A stretch of 64,000 bases of DNA from Thermococcus thermotolerans (GTDB lineage: Archaea; Methanobacteriota_B; Thermococci; Thermococcales; Thermococcaceae), in assembly GCF_024707485.1 (NCBI RefSeq), contig NZ_CP102602.1, positions 806,001 to 870,000 of the forward strand, given 5' to 3'. Each line of letters starts with the position of its first letter. The first letter of the stretch is position 1. The notes under the pieces were generated by a model. The model was not told the DNA's origin. It ran no database searches and saw only the letters and a program-made list of their open reading frames with translations. Position numbers and translations under genes: made by a program. Of the stretch, positions 16,456 through 26,007 are shown one piece after another.

Positions 16456-17280
16456 TTGGCTGAGATTGAGGTTATTTTTTACATCGAAGGCATAGGTAAC
16501 GACAAGAAAGTTTTAGAAAGGGCTCTGGAGGAGACTGCCAAAAACCTCCAGAATGAAAAGGATGTCAGAATTAAGTACGTAAATCTCGAAGAGGTCATGG
16601 AGAGCTCAGAGGAAGAGCTTCTTAAGTATTCTGGAGTCATAGAGGCCCGATTGGAAGGAACGCTCGGAGATATAGTCCGTTTAACCCTACGGTACTCTCC
16701 AGCCGTTGTGGAAGTTCTGAGACCCGGAAAGCTGGAGATCGAGTCAAAAGACCTCATGAAGACCCTCGGGGAGATCTCGCTGTTTATGGGGAAGCTCATG
16801 AAGCAGTTCGGCGGTCTGGCAGTTTATCCCAAGCTCGACGACATTCCTGAGCCGAAGATAGGCTACTCCAGGGAGGAGATTGAAGAGCTGATCGTTGAAG
16901 ACAGGAACATTCTCTACCGCTTCGTTGTTGAGGTCTTCGGGGAGAACGAAGAGGGCATAAAGACAACAATGGCCAAGGCACTGTCGATAGAAGGGTGCAG
17001 GATAAACAAGCTTGTCGTCCAGGGGCAGATTGAGGGGGAGGAGTTCAAAGGTCTTCTCGCGGCCGAGCTTCTTTCACCGTTTGAAACGCTTGTTCAGCTG
17101 ACCGCAAAGTACGCCCCCGTTGCCATCTCAATACTGGAGCCGGAGATTATAGACATCACGGCCAACGAGCTCCAAAACACATTAACTGACCTTGGTGGCT
17201 TCGTTAACGAGCTAGTTACAAGGCCTGTGAAGAGGCAGCTCATGGAGAAGAAGAACACGGAGTTCAAATTGAACCCATGA
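16456..17280 (+). CDS. Uncharacterised protein with two homologous halves
   Basis: 274 residues, no recognised family. The two halves resemble each other: residues about 61-115 (LEGTLGDIVRLTLRYSP, then VLRPGKLEIESKDL) and about 190-255 (SPFETLVQLTAKYAP, then ILEPEIIDITANEL). The N-terminal beta-alpha-beta of each half also aligns loosely. It is soluble and acidic. The TTG start at 16456 is preferred because the run GGTGGTGA, which includes the amrS stop codon, lies two bases before it; GTG codons at 16444-16450 are inside that site. Possibly cotranscribed with amrS. Confidence 0.75.
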   Translation: MAEIEVIFYIEGIGNDKKVLERALEETAKNLQNEKDVRIKYVNLEEVMESSEEELLKYSGVIEARLEGTLGDIVRLTLRYSPAVVEVLRPGKLEIESKDLMKTLGEISLFMGKLMKQFGGLAVYPKLDDIPEPKIGYSREEIEELIVEDRNILYRFVVEVFGENEEGIKTTMAKALSIEGCRINKLVVQGQIEGEEFKGLLAAELLSPFETLVQLTAKYAPVAISILEPEIIDITANELQNTLTDLGGFVNELVTRPVKRQLMEKKNTEFKLNP

Positions 17281-17390
17281 TATTATCGGCAAAAGGCGAA
17301 AAGCCTATAGGCATTTAATTAAGCTCCCTTTCATTTTTACGGCAATGAGCGAGCTTTTTTTAAGCAGAGAAAGGGTCTGAAAGCGAAAAG

Positions 17391-17410
17391 TATATATACC
17401 CTAACCGGGT
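17391..17410 (+). promoter_or_regulatory. S-layer gene promoter with adjacent dyad
   Basis: GCGAAAAG followed by TATATATA (17391-17398) is a near-ideal BRE/TATA. ACCC (17398-17401) and GGGT (17407-17410) form a small inverted repeat just downstream of the TATA box. The predicted start is near 17420, giving a leader of about 60 bases. Confidence 0.65.
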
Positions 17411-17445
17411 AGAAAGTCATTGACAATGCATATTAGACCATCCTA

Positions 17446-17457
17446 GGGCGTAAGCCC
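17446..17457 (+). other. GUAA-tetraloop hairpin in the S-layer mRNA leader
   Basis: GGGC-GTAA-GCCC forms a 4-bp G/C stem capped by a GNRA-class tetraloop. It lies 8 bases before the strong ribosome binding site GGAGGTG (17465-17471). Long leaders are unusual in this group, so this may stabilise a very abundant mRNA or affect its translation. Confidence 0.5.
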
Positions 17458-17479
17458 AAAGTTAAGGAGGTGTTGGGAA

Positions 17480-19303
17480 ATGAAAGTGAAGAAGATCGCG
17501 GCCCTTGCAATTGGTGCCGCAATGGTTGGAGCCACCATGGGCTTTGCCAGCGCTCAGCCGACCGTTCCGAACATACCGAAGGACTTCTTCGTTAACGCCG
17601 ATGGAACCCCGAACGTTAAAATCGTTGTTGGAAGTACCGCTGCTGCTATGGACGTTGCCAGCGCCGCCGACATTGCCGTTGCCCTCGGCAGCCTGCTCTA
17701 CACCACCGAGCAGGCCGAGGTTCAGAACGGCTACGTCAAGGTTAAGGCCGAGTACCCGCCGGCCACCGTTGCCGAGTGGACAATCTACGCCTACAACTAC
17801 GACACCATGACCGTTGACCACGGCCTCACCATCAACGGTAGCGAGAACTGGGCCACCAAGTACGAGGAGCTTCCGGGCGACTACTGGTGGAACGGCGCTG
17901 CCTACGTTGACACCTACGCCCAGTGGAAGGACTGGTTCACCGTCACCACCACCCTTGCCGACAGGGACAAGATCAACGACGAGCAGCTCATCGACTGGCA
18001 CATCACCCTCAGCAAGATAGGCCTCAAGTCCAAGGACCCGAGCACCTGGGACGAGACCAGGCCGCCCAAGGACGCTGACCTCGTCGTTACTCCGGGCAAC
18101 GTCACCGTCTTCGTTGACTACAAGCTCTACAACTACAGTGTGACCACCACCGAGCAGGTCAGGGACGAGTACCCCGAGTGGGGCGTTCCGGCTGACTACC
18201 AGAACGTTACCAACTACTACATTGGCGACGCCGAGAACGTTGCCGCCGACGGTGGAACCATCGTCAGCACCTACAGCGAGGGCGTCGGTGCCGGTGACAC
18301 CTTCACTGTCTTCGGCGAGACCTACTACGTCCTCAGCGTCGACAACGGCCAGTTCACCGCTGGTCTCGACAAGGGTACCGCCTGGTACCAGGTCGGCCAG
18401 CCGCAGGCCATCGAGGGCACCGACTGGATAGTCACCGTCCTCGACATAAGCATCATCGACCAGAGGGCCCTCGTCGTCGTCAAGAACGCCGTCACCGGCC
18501 AGGAGAGCGACCAGCTCATCCTCACCAAGGACTCGGCCGTTGACGTCTTCGGCGACGGAAGCGTTATCCTCACCCTCAGGGACACCTTCGTCGGTATCGA
18601 CGGCCACCTCATCGCCAGCATCGAGGCCCAGGTTGACGTCAAGACCTACCAGAGCGCCGACACCATAACCTACGACGGCAAGACCTGGGAGATGACCATC
18701 AGCACCGCCAACGTTAGCGGCACCTGGTACATCACCAACATCACCCTCACCAACAAGGACACCCTTGAGGGCAACCCGGTCGACATCTTCGGCACCTACG
18801 ACCTCTGGTACCACTTCCAGCTCAAGACCCTCAACGAGAAGGACGTTGGATACGACATCGACGGCAACGGCACCATCGACGACGTTGACCGCGTCGTCGC
18901 CTATGCCCACATCTGGCTCAAGGAGAAGCAGGGCACCGTCGTCGAGAAGGAGCTCGCCGCTGGCGACCAGGTCCTCGACACCGACTACTACGTCGAGGGC
19001 ATCTACGGCGACGTCACCATGATCAAGCCGGTCGCCCAGCCGATAACCATCATGGACTACGAGGTCAACATGGACGACCCGGGAAGCAACCTCATCCTCA
19101 TCGGCGGTCCCGTTGCCAACAGCGTTACAAAGTACCTCGTTGACCAGGGCATAAGCCAGGTCGACTGGTACAACAGCCCAGGTGACATCGAGTACATACA
19201 GGGCGCCCTTGGCGGCTACGACGTCGTTATCGTCGCTGGTGCCACCAGGGACGAGACCAAGGCGGCCGCTGAGGCCCTTATGGAGTACCTCGCTGGCCTC
19301 TGA
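17480..19303 (+). CDS. S-layer protein
   Basis: 607 residues. A signal peptide (MKVKKIAALAIGAAMVGA, cleaved near FASAQP) leads into the Thermococcales S-layer N domain; the C-terminal domain ends with LILIGGPVANSVTKYL and GATRDETKAAAEALMEYL, the recurring S-layer C module also seen in methanogen S-layer proteins. There is no membrane anchor. Codon use is extremely biased to C-ending codons (GAC, AAC, ACC, CTC), as expected of the most highly expressed gene in the cell. A strong TATA box, long leader and perfect ribosome binding site agree. A GGCCTC/GAGGCC repeat straddles the stop codon. Confidence 0.93.
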   Translation: MKVKKIAALAIGAAMVGATMGFASAQPTVPNIPKDFFVNADGTPNVKIVVGSTAAAMDVASAADIAVALGSLLYTTEQAEVQNGYVKVKAEYPPATVAEWTIYAYNYDTMTVDHGLTINGSENWATKYEELPGDYWWNGAAYVDTYAQWKDWFTVTTTLADRDKINDEQLIDWHITLSKIGLKSKDPSTWDETRPPKDADLVVTPGNVTVFVDYKLYNYSVTTTEQVRDEYPEWGVPADYQNVTNYYIGDAENVAADGGTIVSTYSEGVGAGDTFTVFGETYYVLSVDNGQFTAGLDKGTAWYQVGQPQAIEGTDWIVTVLDISIIDQRALVVVKNAVTGQESDQLILTKDSAVDVFGDGSVILTLRDTFVGIDGHLIASIEAQVDVKTYQSADTITYDGKTWEMTISTANVSGTWYITNITLTNKDTLEGNPVDIFGTYDLWYHFQLKTLNEKDVGYDIDGNGTIDDVDRVVAYAHIWLKEKQGTVVEKELAAGDQVLDTDYYVEGIYGDVTMIKPVAQPITIMDYEVNMDDPGSNLILIGGPVANSVTKYLVDQGISQVDWYNSPGDIEYIQGALGGYDVVIVAGATRDETKAAAEALMEYLAGL

Positions 19304-19348
19304 GGCCCTTCCCTTCTATTTTAATTCCCTTTTCTGGGGGTTTTAGCA

Positions 19349-20131
19349 TTGGATCAAAAGAGACTCATAGCGGTTCTTATAGTCCTTATAGTGGTCGTGG
19401 CTCCAATCAGCTACGTGCTTTACTCGTACCACAGCTTCAGCGGAGTGATTAACCCAGGAGTACCGAAAGCCTCAACCCACTACGTAATGATATACACTCC
19501 CTCAGGTCAGTTCTATGCCCTGACTGCGGAGCAGTACCAGAAGCTGATTGAGGAGGGTACAAAACCCCCGGCAGGCTCAAAGCTTTTCAACATCACGGTG
19601 GACAGCTATATCACGGGTAGCCCCGAGGTCGACCTCAACCTGACAGTCAGGAGCTTCTACAAATACTTCACGATCGTGATGGGAGACCCCTCTGTAACCA
19701 ACTGCAAGGACTCCCCCCAGCTGTACGTGGGAGACTGCAGGTATAGAACCCTCGCCGTTTCGGAGATATCCGGAGTGGTCTCCAACATATTTACAACGAA
19801 CTACTACCTCAAAGGACTCCAGCTGGGATACGACAACGCCACTGCCAAACAGTATGCCTTTAACCAGACGTGGCTCAGATACAGAAAAGTCTACCTGAAC
19901 TTCTGGACCAAGGTGGACATCGGTCGCGGTAAAATAGGGAACGAGAACCACCTCGCCGTTATCCTTATCGGCCCTGCAGAAGGTGCCAAGGAAAACAGGA
20001 TATTTGCCCCTCGCAGGGGCGTGCTCGTGATAGAGGGAACCACAGACGAGGCACTGAGGGCAGAGGTCATCCTTATCGAGAACATCATCAGGTTCTCATG
20101 GCCCCAGAACGGCACGACCACTACAGGGTGA
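19349..20131 (+). CDS. Membrane-anchored extracytoplasmic protein downstream of the S-layer gene
   Basis: 260 residues. A single N-terminal membrane helix (LIAVLIVLIVVVAPISYVLY) is followed by an outside domain with several N-glycosylation sequons (NIT, NLT, NAT, NQT) and a cysteine pair (CKDSPQLYVGDC) that could form a disulphide. It starts at TTG 19349 after CTGGGGGT and lies 45 bases behind the S-layer stop, so it could be read from the same promoter. No family is recognised. A role in the cell envelope is likely from topology only. Confidence 0.75.
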   Translation: MDQKRLIAVLIVLIVVVAPISYVLYSYHSFSGVINPGVPKASTHYVMIYTPSGQFYALTAEQYQKLIEEGTKPPAGSKLFNITVDSYITGSPEVDLNLTVRSFYKYFTIVMGDPSVTNCKDSPQLYVGDCRYRTLAVSEISGVVSNIFTTNYYLKGLQLGYDNATAKQYAFNQTWLRYRKVYLNFWTKVDIGRGKIGNENHLAVILIGPAEGAKENRIFAPRRGVLVIEGTTDEALRAEVILIENIIRFSWPQNGTTTTG

Positions 20132-21866
20132 TTATATCCTCCAGCATCTCCCTTTTCTCCTTCCCCACAACATCAAAAAACTCATCTTTGCTCCTAAACG
20201 GCCTCCTGGAGAGTATTCCCACGACGTTTCTCTTCCCAACACCTGGGAGATACTGGAGAACCTTTGAGGATTCAGTATTCACATTCACCGGCACGGGGAT
20301 TCCGGTTATGCTCCTGAATCCATGGTCGACTATTAAAACGTCGTAAAATCTGTCCAGTTCAACCTTCTTGGGAATGCCAACTACCAGGGGATAGCTTCCT
20401 ATCTGCCTCCCGTAGGTGAGCCCATTGTCAAACACTTCGGCACGGACATCCCGAAGCACCGTACCAACGGGGACGACGCGCTTCAGCATTGGGAGGTCTA
20501 TCTCATGCCGTATTTTATACTTGTAGTGCTGGATGAGCTTTTTGTGCTTCTCAGTCTTGAGCTTACCTTTTAGATGCCACAGCGGCGTGCCGGGGAACAC
20601 GACAACCTGCCGGATGTTTATGCGCCTAACCATTAGGCCATCGTCCAGTATGCGCTTCAGGAACTGGAACGTCAGCTCATAGCTCCTCTTGGTCTCCCCC
20701 GGCAGACCAAAGAGGATGTTTATTCCGGGAAGAAGCCACGGCATCCCGTTTGGCCCTCTTCTTCCGCCGACCTCGTTGAGTATCCTGACGGCTTCATAGG
20801 TTTCTTCAGCGGTCGCGTTTAGGTTGTTCAGCCTGGCCACTTTCGGGTCGGCACTTTCGAGACCGAAGGCAACCACGTTACCTGGAGTCCCGTATTTTAT
20901 CAGGGCCTTTGCTATCCTGATGGCATCCTCCGGATAGTTGGCTATAACCGCTGGATTGGCGTTGTCTACATGGAGGGTTTTGACGCCGGGTGCGGCGGAA
21001 CGGATTCCAGCAAAGAGTTTCTCAATCGCCTCGGGATTTGGAATCGGAACGCGGCCGTTCGGCTCCGCCATGTAAGAGAATATACAGCTCTGCCGTCCAA
21101 CACGGAAGTGCTTAACACCCAGCCTGTAAAGGACTTCGACCTCGTCCACTATATCTTCTATGGGTCTGTCCTCGATCGAGCTATACCTCACCGGTTCGGT
21201 GCAGAATGAGCATCCACCAATTCCAGCCGCCTTTGGACACCCGCGCTGGGTCTCAATCTCAACTATAACGAAATCGGGGTAATCCGGAAACTGTCTAACG
21301 ACTTCGGCACCGAGGAGGGCGTAGTCCCGCAGTTCATCATAAGTCCTAAAACGGAAGGGGTCTGCCTCATTTGGATCCTTGATGAAGTCGTGGAGAAACG
21401 CCTCCAAATCCCCGTAGACGACATGGTCAAAAACCGCACTGGCCAGCATCAGCTCACGGGAACCAACCTTTGTGCCGCCGCCGTGCGCGGAGCCCATGAA
21501 AGCGGGCCCACCGAGTATCTTAATACCTGTGAAAGGTTTAAGAAACCTCGCAACCTCCTCCACCTGCGACGGCACCGCGGAGAGATATTTGCCCGGAGTG
21601 TGGAGCCCACCTATGTAAACGAGAACGTCGGCCTTTTCTAGTATTCTCCTCGTCTCAGGGAAGTTTGGAGTTTTATTCTTGGTGGCTACTCCCTCCTCCC
21701 CCCCAAACGTTGCCCTGAGGTCATCTATGGTCAGATAAAACACTTGAGCGTCATGTCTGGCCTTCTTGATGGCGCCGTAAGCATAGCGGGGATATATACC
21801 CAGATACGGGGGAACACCCAGCCCAGCGGGCTCGTCGGTGTAGCCATCGATGATAGCTATTATCAT
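20121..21866 (-). CDS. Radical SAM protein with C-terminal helix-hairpin-helix (COG1031 type)
   Basis: 581 residues. Residues 1-190 form a cobalamin-binding-like Rossmann region without the DxHxxG motif. The iron-sulphur motif is CPKAAGIGGCSFC at 210-222, a CX8CX2C spacing instead of the common CX3CX2C. GLESADP and FGLPGET are later radical SAM strands. Residues about 470-520 look like a TRAM-type beta domain, and the end (LQYLPGVGKRNVVGILSRRP) is an HhH nucleic-acid-binding motif. An RNA or DNA substrate is plausible. The reaction is unknown. It is convergent with and overlaps the previous gene by 11 bases. Confidence 0.85.
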   Translation of the reverse strand: MIIAIIDGYTDEPAGLGVPPYLGIYPRYAYGAIKKARHDAQVFYLTIDDLRATFGGEEGVATKNKTPNFPETRRILEKADVLVYIGGLHTPGKYLSAVPSQVEEVARFLKPFTGIKILGGPAFMGSAHGGGTKVGSRELMLASAVFDHVVYGDLEAFLHDFIKDPNEADPFRFRTYDELRDYALLGAEVVRQFPDYPDFVIVEIETQRGCPKAAGIGGCSFCTEPVRYSSIEDRPIEDIVDEVEVLYRLGVKHFRVGRQSCIFSYMAEPNGRVPIPNPEAIEKLFAGIRSAAPGVKTLHVDNANPAVIANYPEDAIRIAKALIKYGTPGNVVAFGLESADPKVARLNNLNATAEETYEAVRILNEVGGRRGPNGMPWLLPGINILFGLPGETKRSYELTFQFLKRILDDGLMVRRINIRQVVVFPGTPLWHLKGKLKTEKHKKLIQHYKYKIRHEIDLPMLKRVVPVGTVLRDVRAEVFDNGLTYGRQIGSYPLVVGIPKKVELDRFYDVLIVDHGFRSITGIPVPVNVNTESSKVLQYLPGVGKRNVVGILSRRPFRSKDEFFDVVGKEKREMLEDIITL

Positions 21867-21953
21867 GGTCTGGACTTCTCGGATTATCTTAAAAAAGAAT
21901 CGCTGGCGAAAGGTATAAACGTCCTAGTGCCCCAAGTATTTATGGGGAACTGT

Positions 21954-22496
21954 ATGGGGAAAGTTCGATATAGAACTGAAGGGGAAAAGGCCAGGTTTAA
22001 AAAAATACTGGAAGCAATTTCCAAACTCAACCACATGGAACTTCTTTCATATTGGATGGAGCAGGAAGTCAAAGAGGCTGAAATGTATTACAAATTATAC
22101 CAGCTAAGCAAAGAGGTAAACTGGGATGAACGTGTTTCAAAACTTTTTTACCAGCTTTACAAGGAAAGCCTTGGACATGCAGAAACGCTACTCAGGATGT
22201 TCCATGAGATGTTCCCTGGCAAGAAGCCCCCGAAAATTAGCCTCCCTGCCTTGGAAGTGGAGCTCTCTGAGGAACAGCTGAGGGGCATGGTATATCGAGG
22301 AGACGTAAAAGACATCCTAGAATACCTTATGGGAACCGAACGTCTCGCCCACGATGTGTACAGATACCTCTCGGATAAAGCCGTGGACGAAGACTCTAAA
22401 GCAACCCTCGTATGGCTGGCCAATATAGAAAACGGACACTATCAGAAACTACGCCGTTTATACGCCACCCTGTTCGGAGAGGAACCGTCGGGATGA
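21954..22496 (+). CDS. Ferritin/rubrerythrin-like diiron-type helical protein
   Basis: About 180 residues, mostly helical. Two helix pairs carry carboxylate and histidine residues in the rubrerythrin manner: EQEVKEAEMYYKL with KESLGHAE, and GTERLAHDVYRYL with NIENGHYQKL. The protein would bind two iron atoms and act in peroxide or oxygen defence, but the first ligand pair has ExxxH spacing, so metal binding needs proof. The frame is open to 21744, overlapping the divergent radical SAM gene; ATG 21954 is preferred since GGTATAAAC at 21912 is a TATA box and GGGGA precedes it. Confidence 0.72.
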   Translation: MGKVRYRTEGEKARFKKILEAISKLNHMELLSYWMEQEVKEAEMYYKLYQLSKEVNWDERVSKLFYQLYKESLGHAETLLRMFHEMFPGKKPPKISLPALEVELSEEQLRGMVYRGDVKDILEYLMGTERLAHDVYRYLSDKAVDEDSKATLVWLANIENGHYQKLRRLYATLFGEEPSG

Positions 22497-23935
<1,439 letters not shown>

Positions 23936-23967
23936 AGTCTCTCCCCCAGAAATTATACCCCCAAGGA

Positions 23968-23979
23968 GTTTTTATACTT
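23968..23979 (-). promoter_or_regulatory. TATA box for DUF655-rsmA
   Basis: On the minus strand AAAGTATAAAAACTCC lies about 35 bases before ATG 23935, so this pair can be transcribed separately from L21e-rpoF. Confidence 0.55.
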
Positions 23980-24004
23980 TGTCTAGGAAAAGGAAAAGAA
24001 GAGG

Positions 24005-24367
24005 TCACTCCCTGTAGTCGTCGAGGAGCCTTATTATCTCCCCGGCTTCCTCTTTGGTGGGCATGTAGTCCTCCTTGCTGAAGATCACCCGTATGTCAAA
24101 GTAGTCCTCGGGCATCAGGTCAACGAGCTTCGCGGCGAGCCTCTCGTCCATCCACTCGAAGAGCTCCATGAGCCTTTCCTTCAGCTCAACCGCCTGCTCG
24201 GGTTTAAGCTTGGCAAAGCGCTCGGCATGCTCAAGGCTGATCCTGGCCTCGTAAAACATCGGCTCCTCAGGGTTCTCCTCCATACCCTCGGCCTTGCGCC
24301 TTTCGAGGAGCTCCTTGGTTTCGGCTACCGTAAGGTACCGCTCCTCCAGTTTTTTCCTCCCAATCAT
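24005..24367 (-). CDS. rpoF: DNA-directed RNA polymerase subunit F (Rpb4 homologue)
   Basis: About 120 residues. The Rpb4/RpoF HRDC-like region is seen in YLTVAETKELLERR and in the C-terminal LVDLMPEDYFDIRVIFSKEDY. With RpoE it forms the stalk of archaeal RNA polymerase. It follows rpl21e directly. ATG 24367 is favoured because GAAGGG lies eight bases before it; ATG 24373, overlapping the L21e stop, is the alternative. Confidence 0.92.
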   Translation of the reverse strand: MIGRKKLEERYLTVAETKELLERRKAEGMEENPEEPMFYEARISLEHAERFAKLKPEQAVELKERLMELFEWMDERLAAKLVDLMPEDYFDIRVIFSKEDYMPTKEEAGEIIRLLDDYRE

Positions 24368-24369
24368 GC

Positions 24370-24666
24370 TCATCCCTTCTGGGCCCTGAGGTGGACCGGG
24401 TGAATGAAGAATGTCTTAACCTTTCCTCCCTCCTTAATCTGGACGATGTAGGCATCGCCGCGCTTACCAACTACAGTCCCGGTTCTTCCGTGGAACCTCG
24501 GGTCGGGCATTCCCCTGTGGTAGCTCGGCTCGATAACTATGTGAACCTTCTGCCCGGTCTCAAACTCCTGAAGGAATCTGGTGAGAGGCGGAAGCCCCCT
24601 TCTCCTGGGGCTCTTGCTGAGCTTCCCGCGGGTCTTCCTCCTAAAGCTGTGGGCCTTTTTGACCAT
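24370..24666 (-). CDS. rpl21e: Large-subunit ribosomal protein L21e
   Basis: 98 residues, strongly basic: [18 protein letters not shown] start, then [19 protein letters not shown] of the SH3-like barrel. The ATG at 24666 follows GAGGTGGTAGGA. It is cotranscribed with rpoF behind a leader of about 100 bases from the TATA box at 24789-24797. Confidence 0.95.
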   Translation of the reverse strand: MVKKAHSFRRKTRGKLSKSPRRRGLPPLTRFLQEFETGQKVHIVIEPSYHRGMPDPRFHGRTGTVVGKRGDAYIVQIKEGGKVKTFFIHPVHLRAQKG

Positions 24667-24686
24667 TCCTACCACCTCACGGATTT

Positions 24687-24776
24687 TTATCCATCGCGCA
24701 ACGGACGCAAAGACGTATCCAGCTTTTCGAACCTTTTCAGCATATCAACTAAGCCTGTTATGGCTTCGCTATCCAA
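24687..24776 (-). CDS. Candidate leader ORF upstream of rpl21e, 29 codons
   Basis: The frame TTG ... TAA encodes a peptide starting [13 protein letters not shown] and ending TSLRPLRDG, which looks like an amphipathic helix. An internal ATG at 24743 would give 18 residues. It stops 20 bases before the L21e start. There is no good ribosome binding site, and TTG 24776 is slightly upstream of the start site predicted from the TATA box, so coding status is doubtful. Confidence 0.25.
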   Translation of the reverse strand: MDSEAITGLVDMLKRFEKLDTSLRPLRDG

Positions 24777-24788
24777 TCGGAGAGAACC

Positions 24789-24797
24789 GTTTATAAA
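24789..24797 (-). promoter_or_regulatory. TATA box for rpl21e-rpoF
   Basis: AACTTTATAAACGG on the minus strand directly follows the Pus10 stop codon. The predicted start near 24767 leaves a leader of about 100 bases before L21e. Confidence 0.55.
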
Positions 24798-24801
24798 GTT
24801 T

Positions 24802-25962
24802 TCAGTCGTCAAGAATGTTCAGCACGTCCAGTCTTTCACACCACGCCGACTTTCCGAGGAGGTCACTCACAGAGGGCTTTGTTCTGCCCTTGTCTCCGGA
24901 TATAAGCTCCTTGATGTAGAGACCCCCGTCAGTGACGAGCCGGAGCTCAAAGTGGTTCTCATCCAGCCACCTTGCCTCAGCCTCGTGAACCCTCTTGACC
25001 CTGACCCTGTCCGCTCTAGCCTTTCTCACGCGCCAGGGAGTCCGCTGATGAATTTCAAGGCCTCCAAGCTCCCGGGCAATACGTTCAGCTTCCCCGGGTG
25101 TTACCCCCTCGTCAACACGGACGAGGGCAAGGTATTCCTTGCGGTGATTCCGGGTGAGAACTTCCTCAGCATCTTTCGGTGAAACGAAGCGCAGGTTCAG
25201 AACCTCTACCTTTCCGCTCGCGTTTATTTCCCTCGCTATCGCGTCGAGGTCGAGTCTCCTTCGTTTGGGACGCTTGATTTCAACTATGAATGGCCTCCCG
25301 TTTCCGAGCATCCGAACGTCAACGTCTTCCCTTCCCGCCCCTTTAAAGACACACTTTCCGCCGGATGCCCTTGAAAACGCACGGCAGATTATTGATGCGA
25401 CGCTGTCTTCGAAGTCAGGCAACGGTGTCTGCGGAATGCCGCGCAGGAGCTTCCGGTAGCGGCCGTAAATGTGGAGAGGGTTTATCTGGAGTTCGATTTT
25501 TCCGGAGTAAGGCTCAACTATGAAAACGAGGTCCGGGTTTTTGGCGGTGTCCCTCCCGGCGGCCAAACCAAAGGCCTTCCCAAGCTCGCGGTTGAACTCG
25601 CGGTTTATGGGCTCATAAGTCCCTATCCCAAACTCCTTCCAGATGGCCTCTTCCCTCTCGCGTACTTTCCCCGGAAAGCGGGAACCGACGAGGAAGGTCT
25701 CAAACTCGATATCTTCGGCTACTTTTTTCATGTCTCCAACGAGCTCAGGGATTTTATCAAAAACGTTGCCGCACAGCTCGCACGTTTCAGGCTCTTCAAT
25801 CGGTGGCAGCCCTTTGGCAGAGCGCTCCATGTTGAGAACAAACCTTATCGCTCTTCCGCGCTCCTCGTTCGTCCCCCTGCCAAGCTTTGCGAAGAGCCTT
25901 CCCAGGCAGTGGTCACAGAGCCTGTGAGACTCAAGCACCCTTTCGGCGTTCTCGATTATCAT
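24802..25962 (-). CDS. pus10: tRNA pseudouridine synthase Pus10
   Basis: 386 residues. The N-terminal THUMP-containing part has two CxxC pairs (CDHC at 16-19 and CELC about 61-64). The catalytic Asp is in GREDVDVRMLG and the RPFIVEIKRPKRR strand follows. Archaeal Pus10 makes pseudouridine at positions 54 and 55 of tRNA T-loops. GGTGGGAGT precedes the ATG. It is divergent from the HTH-zinc-ribbon gene. Confidence 0.93.
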   Translation of the reverse strand: MIIENAERVLESHRLCDHCLGRLFAKLGRGTNEERGRAIRFVLNMERSAKGLPPIEEPETCELCGNVFDKIPELVGDMKKVAEDIEFETFLVGSRFPGKVREREEAIWKEFGIGTYEPINREFNRELGKAFGLAAGRDTAKNPDLVFIVEPYSGKIELQINPLHIYGRYRKLLRGIPQTPLPDFEDSVASIICRAFSRASGGKCVFKGAGREDVDVRMLGNGRPFIVEIKRPKRRRLDLDAIAREINASGKVEVLNLRFVSPKDAEEVLTRNHRKEYLALVRVDEGVTPGEAERIARELGGLEIHQRTPWRVRKARADRVRVKRVHEAEARWLDENHFELRLVTDGGLYIKELISGDKGRTKPSVSDLLGKSAWCERLDVLNILDD

Positions 25963-25975
25963 ACTCCCACCCTAA

Positions 25976-25985
25976 GATTTATATC
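25976..25985. promoter_or_regulatory. Near-palindromic TATA between pus10 and the HTH regulator
   Basis: AGATTTATATCTC reads almost the same on both strands. On the plus strand it is 26-27 bases from the ATG at 26008, consistent with a leaderless mRNA. On the minus strand it is rather close to the pus10 ATG (about 17 bases), so pus10 may use another start site. Confidence 0.4.
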
Positions 25986-26007
25986 TCGCCAGTCAAAGCT
26001 TCTCGCG

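Noticed and set aside
17462-18910. A 482-codon open frame on the minus strand inside the S-layer gene
   Set aside because: It is a shadow of the extreme codon bias (NNC codons) of the S-layer gene; the product is a low-complexity Val/Gly/Asp-rich sequence with no start signals.
21744-21953. N-terminal extension of the diiron-like protein over the radical SAM gene
   Set aside because: The residues lie antisense to the radical SAM N-terminus and a TATA box at 21912 falls inside the extension.
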